Origin: Planctomycetaceae bacterium
GTDB lineage: Bacteria > Planctomycetota > Planctomycetia > Pirellulales > Thermoguttaceae
Length of the DNA: 11,144 nucleotides
Reading direction: 5' to 3'
Assembly (NCBI GenBank): GCA_031261125.1
Contig: JAISJZ010000228.1
Location: forward strand, 1-11,144
The position numbers and the translations under genes were made by a program. The stretch's first letter is position 1; the number at the start of each line of letters is the position of its first letter. This document shows positions 6,184 through 11,144 of the stretch, piece by piece. Below the pieces are notes generated by a model. It made no database searches, was not told where the DNA came from, and saw nothing but the letters and a program-made list of their open reading frames with translations.

Positions 6184-8433
6184 ATGGTTTCCCTCCGTGA
6201 TAGTTTAGTATCAAGTTCCGCCCGAAAATTACCGCTCAAAGTCCGTCCTGACTTGACGGCACAACGGCAGCATTATCTCGGCCGTTCCTACTGGGTTCTC
6301 AAAGAACCCATCGGGGCAAAGTATTTCCGGTTTCAGGAAGAAGAATACGCGATTCTGCAAAAGTTCGACGGTTTTCACTCGCTTGACGACATCAAAGAAG
6401 AATTTGAAGAGGAATTTCCGCCGCAGAAAGTAACACTGGAAGAATTGCAGAATTTTTTGGGACAACTGCATCAGAGCGGTCTCATCGTCGCGTCAACACC
6501 GAATCAGGGACCCGAATTGCTCAAACGCCGCAGCAAACGCAAACGGCAGGAATTGTTTCAGAAATACTCGAACGTACTGGCACTGCGGTTCAAAGGAATT
6601 GACCCTGATGTGATGCTGACCGAACTGTATCCGTACATCAGTTGGCTCTTTCATCCGTTCATCGTCATCTGTTGTTTAATCCTGTGTCTTTCCGCCGCGT
6701 CGCTGGTGCTGGTCAATTTCGACACGTTCCGTTCCAAATTGCCGGAGTTTCACACGTTTTTCAGTCCGCTTAACTTGCTGTTGATGAGCATTACGCTGGC
6801 GGGAACGAAGGTTCTCCACGAACTCGGTCACGGCTTTTTCGCCAAACATTTCAAAAGTGAATGTCACGAAATGGGCTTGATGTTCCTCGTTCTAACGCCC
6901 TGTCTGTATATGAACGTTTCCGATTCGTGGCTCCTGCCGAATAAGTGGCACCGAATGGCTATCGGTATCGCCGGGGTCTATGTTGAATGTATATTAGCGT
7001 CTGTCTGTACGTTTATCTGGTGGTTTTCGCAGCCCGGTCTGCTGAACTATTTGGCGTTGAACATAATGTTCGTTTCATCCGTCAGTACGATTGTCTTCAA
7101 CATTAATCCGCTGCTGCGGTACGACGGTTATTACATATTAGCGGACTACCTCGAAATTCCGAATCTGCGGCAAAAAGCAACGAAGATTTTCGGACGGCTG
7201 TGCCAAAAATGGCTGCTCGGTATGGAAGTACAGGACGACCCGTTTCTGCCGAAGAGCAACCTTGTGATGTTTGCTTTGTTCACCGTTGCCTCGTTCTTCT
7301 ACCGCTGGTTCATAATGGTTTCCATTTTGTTCTTTATATTCCGCGTGTTTGAACCCTACGGCGTTAAAATCCTCGGACAGATGTTGGCAGTGCTGTCCGT
7401 CGGAACAATGCTGGGGATGCCGATATATCAGGTAGGAAAATTCTTTTGGGTACCGGGGAGGATTTATAAAGTGAAAAAATGGCGGTTCTATCTTTCGTTG
7501 TCGGTTTTTATAGCGATACTCGGTTTTCTGTGTTTTTGCCCGCTTCCTTATACGGTGCTTGCACCGACGGTGATTGAACTGCGGGCGGCGGACTCATCGC
7601 AGGTTTATGTGCCGGACATCCGGGGCGGCTGCCGCCTCGTGGAAGTGAACGTCCTGCCGGGACAATTTGTCCGCAAAGGCGACGTGATAGGCAAACTCGA
7701 AAACCTTCCGTTGTTGTCCGAAACGGCATCGAACGAAGGACGGGTGCAGGAGTTGGAACAGGAAATCAAGACGCTGATGCAAACCCGGCTCTACCGCAGC
7801 GATGCTGTTCTCAGAATCGGTCCTGTACAGGAGTCCCTGAAAGCAACGCAGGACTTGCTGAAAAATTTGTACAGGGATGTTCACGATTTGACGCTGACGG
7901 CTCCTGTTGACGGTGTTGTTGTTCCGCCGCCGTGGAAACCGTATCAGGCACCGCCGAACGACCAGTTACCGCAATGGTGGGGTTCGCCGCTGGATAAAGA
8001 AAATCTGGGGGCGGCGTATGAACCCGGTACAATGATTTGCAGTATCGGCGACCCGAAGCGGTTGGAGGCGGTTCTTGTCGTTGACCAATCGAAGACCGGT
8101 TTTTTGAAGACGGGACAGGAAGTTACGGTGAAGTTGAACGAGTTTCCTGACAGAGTATTTACAGGAACGGTGAGCGAAATTGAGAAGCAGGCGGTACAAT
8201 CATTGGACGTTCAACTTTCAACGAAGGCGGGCGGCGATGTTCCGACGACAACGAAACGGGACGGCTCGGAAGAGCCGAACAGTGCGTCGTATCGGGTGCG
8301 GATGTTGTTGGATAATCCTGACTTGTCAATTCGTGTCGGAATGACGGGAACGGCGAAGGTGCGGGTTGAGCCGTTAACGCTGGTTTGGCGTGTGTGGCTG
8401 TTCATCAATGAAACGTTTAACTTCAAGATGTAA
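6184..8433 (+). CDS. Membrane M50-type metalloprotease fused to an HlyD-like region
   Basis: 749 residues in three parts. Residues about 45-105 resemble a PqqD/winged-helix domain (YAILQKFDGFHSLDDIKEEF). Residues about 157-415 are a multi-pass membrane region with zinc motif HELGH at 212-216 and the second ligand motif NPLLRYDGY at 308-316 (Asp314), as in site-2-protease-like M50 enzymes. A last membrane segment (436-462) leads into an HlyD/biotinyl-lipoyl-like adaptor part (481-507, VLPGQFVRKGDVIGKLEN), a coiled coil near 512-560 and a beta-barrel with APVDGVVV. It closes with WRVWLFINETFNFKM. The start at 6184 gives MVSLRDSLVSSS, the N-terminus expected for this planctomycete family. The architecture suggests a role in export or in maturing an exported peptide, but no substrate is visible nearby. 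All zinc ligands are intact. Confidence 0.88.
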   Translation: MVSLRDSLVSSSARKLPLKVRPDLTAQRQHYLGRSYWVLKEPIGAKYFRFQEEEYAILQKFDGFHSLDDIKEEFEEEFPPQKVTLEELQNFLGQLHQSGLIVASTPNQGPELLKRRSKRKRQELFQKYSNVLALRFKGIDPDVMLTELYPYISWLFHPFIVICCLILCLSAASLVLVNFDTFRSKLPEFHTFFSPLNLLLMSITLAGTKVLHELGHGFFAKHFKSECHEMGLMFLVLTPCLYMNVSDSWLLPNKWHRMAIGIAGVYVECILASVCTFIWWFSQPGLLNYLALNIMFVSSVSTIVFNINPLLRYDGYYILADYLEIPNLRQKATKIFGRLCQKWLLGMEVQDDPFLPKSNLVMFALFTVASFFYRWFIMVSILFFIFRVFEPYGVKILGQMLAVLSVGTMLGMPIYQVGKFFWVPGRIYKVKKWRFYLSLSVFIAILGFLCFCPLPYTVLAPTVIELRAADSSQVYVPDIRGGCRLVEVNVLPGQFVRKGDVIGKLENLPLLSETASNEGRVQELEQEIKTLMQTRLYRSDAVLRIGPVQESLKATQDLLKNLYRDVHDLTLTAPVDGVVVPPPWKPYQAPPNDQLPQWWGSPLDKENLGAAYEPGTMICSIGDPKRLEAVLVVDQSKTGFLKTGQEVTVKLNEFPDRVFTGTVSEIEKQAVQSLDVQLSTKAGGDVPTTTKRDGSEEPNSASYRVRMLLDNPDLSIRVGMTGTAKVRVEPLTLVWRVWLFINETFNFKM

Positions 8434-8648
8434 GGCGGAAAAATTAGGACTATACTTTTGATGCTTTACCCGCCATAATATATTGATTTTCAAGGATATG
8501 AAAGTTGTTGAGCGTCAGTGTTGTTTTCTTGCAGCAAATCGGCTAAATAACCTGGTTTCACAACTTTCGAAACAAGATGCTGGCTGTTCACTGTACAGCA
8601 CCCCGGTAAAAAGTCAAGGATAATTTTCAAAAAATTCTGAAGCGGTTT
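8434..8648. other. Gene-free convergence zone with a 9-bp inverted repeat
   Basis: Separates two convergent genes, so terminators are expected. I see no GC-rich hairpin with a T-run on either strand. A 9-bp perfect inverted repeat (GAAAGTTGT at 8500-8508, ACAACTTTC at 8560-8568) encloses 51 bases. TCAAGGATA occurs twice (8490-8498, 8614-8622). A small stem GCTGT/ACAGC lies near 8583-8600. A weak GGCGG/CCGCC pairing (8434-8438 with 8470-8474) has a 31-base loop. No open frame looks coding. A small RNA cannot be excluded. Confidence 0.4.
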
Positions 8649-10703
8649 CTACAATGCCCGGCGGATTTTTCGGACACGTTTGCCATAGACCGGTTTCGTA
8701 TCCGGCGGCAGGGCGGGTTCTTCGGCGGGTTCTTGCTCCGGCGGCTTTGTGAACGCCTCAAAATCTCTCAATTCCGCCCGCTTTAACAGTTTGTCAATCC
8801 GCATTTCGATCCGGGTCAATTCCGAACCCTCCTGACCGGTTACAAACGTGTAAGCAACGCCTTCGCGTCCCATACGGCCCGTTCTGCCGACGCGGTGAAC
8901 ATAATCATCGCAAAACGCCGGTATGTCGTAATTGATAATGTGCGAAATGCCGGAAACATCAATACCGCGTCCGACGACATCGGTTGCCACGAGATACCGC
9001 AACGTTCCCGCCCGAAATTTACCCATCACGCTGTCCCGCTGGTCTTGCGATAAATCGCCGTGAATTGCCGCAATGTTTTCCACCCGCCGGGACAACAGCC
9101 GGGATAACCGGTCGGCACCCCGCCGCGTCCGGGTAAAAATAATCGCCTGTTTCGGCTGTTCCTGTTCAAGCAAATGCACCAGCGCATCAAATTTTCGTTC
9201 GGCATCCACCGTGATATAAAATTGGTCAATCGTATCGACGGCAACTCCCTTCGGTGAAAAATCCAGAATTTCCGGTGCGTTCATATACTTTTCGGCAAGA
9301 CGCACCACCGGCGGCGGCAGCGTCGCACTGAACAACAGTGTTTGCCGGTCTTTCGGAGTTCGGCGCAGAATTTTTTCAATGTCGGGACGGAAACCAATGT
9401 CGAGCATCCGGTCTGCCTCATCGAGAACCACCCATTTGAGCGTATCGAGCGACAACGCCCGGCGGTTCATCAAGTCGAGCACCCGTCCCGGTGTTCCGAC
9501 AACAATGTCAACGCCGCCGTGCAAACGTTCGATTTGTTTCCCCAGCGGTTTGCCGCCGTAGCACGCCGCAACGCGGATGTCCCGTCCGTAAGCGAGACGG
9601 GCGGCTTCGTCTTTCACCTGAACGGCAAGTTCCCGCGTCGGCACCAGAATCAATGCCACCGGGTCGTTGCCGGGTGGACATTCCTCGACGCCCTCAATAA
9701 TCGGAATCGAAAACGCCGCCGTTTTGCCGGTGCCGGTGTGCGCCTGCCCCATAACGTCCGTACCGGCTTTGACCTGTTTGAACACGCCCGCCTGAATCGG
9801 AGTCGGTTCGAGGTAGCGGACGATTTTCAACGCTTCGAGCATTGTTGCGGAAACACCGAGTTCGGCAAAACCTTTGGTTTCCGATTCAATATCGGCGGGG
9901 TCGGGGCGGTTCGGTACTGTCGGAGGAGAAACATCGCCGCGGGGTACCGGTGCCGGACGTTCCCGCCGCGGTTTCGGCGGCCGTTCCGATACCGCAACTT
10001 TTGGCTCCCGTACCGGTTCTTTTTTGACAACCGGTTCAGCAGCGGGCGGTTCCGGTTTTACAGCCGGTTTTGGCTTCGGAACCCGTTTTCGGGATTCCTC
10101 TTTAACCCGCACCGCGGGTGCCGGAGTTGAATGGACGACCACAAGCGGAACATATTCCCGGCGGTCGGGGTCCCACACCATTTGCTGTTTCTTTTCCCGG
10201 CGGGAAGACAACAGCGTTTCGGTCTTGAACGGCGGATGAGGCGGGGAAACGGGAAGAGTTTTTTTATTCTCGATATTCTTCTTCTCCTCTTCCTTCTTTC
10301 CTCTTTCCTCCTCCTTCTTCCCGTCTCCTGCCTCGCGTTTTCGTTTGGCAATGAGAGTCAACTCTTCATCGGTCGGAATCGGTGTTCTGCCGTAACTCGG
10401 CAGGGACAAGTCCGTGCTGCCGATACCGGCGGCAACGGGTAGTGTACTTTTATGAGCCGGCGGTTGTGCCGCCGGTCTCACCGGTTTCGGTCTCACGCTT
10501 TCCGTTCTTGCCTGCGTTTTCCTGACAGGAGTATCCTGTTTCTTTTTCGGTCTTTGAATATCGTCCTCAAACTGTTCTGCGGAATTTTCCGCCTGTTCAC
10601 CGCCGTCAACAAAACCCCAGCGGAAAGTGTCAACATAGTCCCTCGGACGGCTCACAAAATGCCGTCCGGTTTTCTTTGCCTGTTTTTTATTGTTTTCGTG
10701 CAT
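8649..10703 (-). CDS. DEAD-box RNA helicase with long disordered N-terminal region
   Basis: ATP-dependent RNA helicase, 684 residues from the ATG at 10703 (MHENNKKQAKK). The frame is open upstream, but the promoter lies there, so the later ATG is chosen. The core shows all motifs: Q motif (GFAELG...PTPIQ) around 280-305, AHTGTGKT (321-328, Lys327), PTRELAVQV, TPGR, DEAD (428-431), SAT, IIFTRTRRGADRL, VATDVVGRGIDV, and HRVGRTGR (603-610). It most resembles the RhlE/DbpA group involved in ribosome assembly and RNA turnover. The unusual part is residues 1 to about 270: low complexity, Pro/Lys/Arg/Glu-rich, with a near pure Lys/Glu stretch at about 128-143, probably an RNA-binding or condensate-forming tail. 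Most bacterial relatives carry such tails at the C-terminus. Here the C-terminal tail is short and ends KRVRKIRRAL. Confidence 0.93.
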   Translation of the reverse strand: MHENNKKQAKKTGRHFVSRPRDYVDTFRWGFVDGGEQAENSAEQFEDDIQRPKKKQDTPVRKTQARTESVRPKPVRPAAQPPAHKSTLPVAAGIGSTDLSLPSYGRTPIPTDEELTLIAKRKREAGDGKKEEERGKKEEEKKNIENKKTLPVSPPHPPFKTETLLSSRREKKQQMVWDPDRREYVPLVVVHSTPAPAVRVKEESRKRVPKPKPAVKPEPPAAEPVVKKEPVREPKVAVSERPPKPRRERPAPVPRGDVSPPTVPNRPDPADIESETKGFAELGVSATMLEALKIVRYLEPTPIQAGVFKQVKAGTDVMGQAHTGTGKTAAFSIPIIEGVEECPPGNDPVALILVPTRELAVQVKDEAARLAYGRDIRVAACYGGKPLGKQIERLHGGVDIVVGTPGRVLDLMNRRALSLDTLKWVVLDEADRMLDIGFRPDIEKILRRTPKDRQTLLFSATLPPPVVRLAEKYMNAPEILDFSPKGVAVDTIDQFYITVDAERKFDALVHLLEQEQPKQAIIFTRTRRGADRLSRLLSRRVENIAAIHGDLSQDQRDSVMGKFRAGTLRYLVATDVVGRGIDVSGISHIINYDIPAFCDDYVHRVGRTGRMGREGVAYTFVTGQEGSELTRIEMRIDKLLKRAELRDFEAFTKPPEQEPAEEPALPPDTKPVYGKRVRKIRRAL
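10276..10322 (-). repeat. 47-base homopurine tract in the helicase coding strand
   Basis: The plus strand has 47 consecutive pyrimidines (purines on the coding strand), encoding the Lys/Glu/Gly-Lys run of the helicase tail. The tract is imperfectly repetitive (CTT and CCT units) and could slip during replication or form triplex DNA. Confidence 0.6.
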
Positions 10704-10743
10704 TGTTGCCGGAAAAATCTGAATAAAACCGGTTCTCGCCCCT

Positions 10744-10772
10744 ATTATAACACAGTCAGAAAAATAAGTCAA
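10744..10772 (-). promoter_or_regulatory. Sigma70-type promoter of the DEAD-box helicase gene
   Basis: On the minus strand TTGACT (10767-10772), a 17-base spacer and a perfect TATAAT (10744-10749). The predicted start near 10737 gives a leader of about 34 bases to the ATG at 10703, without a strong Shine-Dalgarno site. This is the best promoter match in the window. Confidence 0.75.
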
Positions 10773-10900
10773 CGCTGTAAGAAAATAAAGTTCAGCACTT
10801 CGGCACATCAACTTAATTACGCGACACTTTACGCAAAATGATACAACAAAATGCTACACCTATTGTCTCGCAGATGTTCTCTTAACCCGTTTTCCGGGCA

Positions 10901-10930
10901 GCGGCATTTAGCCGCCGGTTCATTTGAACC
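10901..10930. repeat. Two adjacent small dyads, possible activator sites
   Basis: GCGGC-ATTTA-GCCGC (10901-10915) is followed directly by GGTTC-ATTT-GAACC (10917-10930). Both have ATTT-containing centres. They lie about 60-90 bases upstream of the sigma54-like promoter, where enhancer-binding activators usually bind. They could alternatively be RNA hairpins, but no T-run follows. Confidence 0.4.
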
Positions 10931-10988
10931 TATAAAATAAGTACTATAAACGAATTTTCACGAAAAAAAAATGCTCTCTTTGATTCCC

Positions 10989-11004
10989 TGGCACGGGAAA
11001 TGCA
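10989..11004 (+). promoter_or_regulatory. Sigma54 (RpoN) -24/-12 promoter pointing to the right edge
   Basis: TGGCACGGGAAATGCA matches the consensus TGGCACG-N4-TTGCW at 15 of 16 positions counting the free spacer bases; only the first T of the -12 element is A. The invariant GG and GC are present with exact spacing, and a C precedes the TGG as in the extended consensus. Transcription would start near 11016. The controlled gene is beyond the window. Confidence 0.6.
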
Positions 11005-11083
11005 ATTATCTATTACAGAACCGAAGAAAAGTATCATTCATATAACGCGTTTTTACTTCCCATCAGGTACGTCATACTTCTCT

Positions 11084-11124
11084 GGTGTTTTTGTGCTGCA
11101 AACGGTTTGCAGCACAATAACAAC
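11084..11124. repeat. Large inverted repeat, 20-base arms with a one-base centre
   Basis: Left arm 11084-11103 and right arm 11105-11124 are complementary at 18 of 20 positions. The inner 13 pairs (TTGTGCTGCAAAC against GTTTGCAGCACAA) are perfect. It would form a very stable hairpin in RNA. No T-run follows on either strand, so it is not a typical intrinsic terminator. It lies about 70 bases downstream of the start predicted for the sigma54-like promoter, so it may be a leader-RNA structure, an operator or an IS-related end. Confidence 0.65.
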
Positions 11125-11144
11125 GTTTGCCGGGTTGCTTCATT

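Larger units (their letters stand above)
10773..11144. other. Divergent intergenic region, no convincing gene
   Basis: Apart from the dyads, the sigma54-like site and the large palindrome I find no convincing gene. A plus-strand frame from an ATG at 11000 stays open to the window edge (48 codons, MQLSITEPKK...). It overlaps the -12 element and lies upstream of the predicted transcription start, so it is probably not translated from that promoter. Confidence 0.4.

Noticed and set aside
8434..8474. GGCGG/CCGCC as terminator of the M50/HlyD-like gene
   Set aside because: Five pairs with a 31-base loop and no T-run.
9342..10130. Long plus-strand open frame opposite the helicase gene
   Set aside because: It is antisense to a gene with all DEAD-box motifs, and its Arg/Phe-rich composition reflects the complementary codons.
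11000..11144. Plus-strand frame MQLSITEPKK... as a gene
   Set aside because: Its ATG overlaps the sigma54 -12 element, it is cut by the window edge, and it contains the palindrome; no family resemblance.
1..11144. tRNA, rRNA, CRISPR arrays, integrase attachment sites, replication origin
   Set aside because: No cloverleaf, rRNA-like, spaced direct-repeat or DnaA-box cluster pattern was seen on reading.

Overview
The window looks like a chromosomal segment of a planctomycete. The main reasons are a type I sulfatase, a large protein fusing a membrane metalloprotease (M50 type) to an HlyD-like region in the arrangement typical of that phylum, an rpsP-trmD-rplS cluster without rimM, remnants of an ISAzo13/Rhodopirellula-type transposase, and genes that mostly lack clear Shine-Dalgarno sites. 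No rRNA, tRNA or CRISPR array is visible. The phylum assignment is inferred from gene content.

Left part (1-1700): an accessory, partly broken region. It starts with an out-of-frame fragment of a DDE transposase on the minus strand. Next come two small minus-strand genes of unknown function whose proteins begin with a similar short leader (MQAN...LQ...VS...VFN). The upstream gene has a promoter-like region with two identical 10-bp palindromes. Then follows the C-terminal remnant of an ISAzo13-family transposase on the plus strand. This stretch is AT-rich compared with the rest and is bracketed by IS debris, so it looks like an acquired or eroding island.

Middle part (1638-8433): plus-strand genes. 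A strong sigma70-type promoter precedes an exported type I sulfatase. A second promoter, whose -10 box overlaps the sulfatase stop codon, drives rpsP-trmD-rplS, which are joined by short overlaps. Six bases after rplS comes a secreted-protein gene interrupted by a single in-frame TAA, then a FlgN-like coiled-coil protein, then the 749-residue M50/HlyD-like membrane protein.

Right part (8434-11144): a gene-free convergence zone of about 215 bases, then a minus-strand DEAD-box RNA helicase with an unusually long, charged, disordered N-terminal region and a near-consensus promoter. Past that promoter lies a divergent regulatory region. It has two adjacent small dyads, a close match to the sigma54 (-24/-12) consensus pointing rightwards, and a large inverted repeat near the window edge. 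The gene it would control lies outside the window.

The most interesting items are the pair of leader-sharing small proteins among IS remnants, the sigma54-type promoter with upstream dyads and downstream palindrome, the single-stop pseudogene, and the glycine/glutamine insert in TrmD that also creates a G-quadruplex motif.
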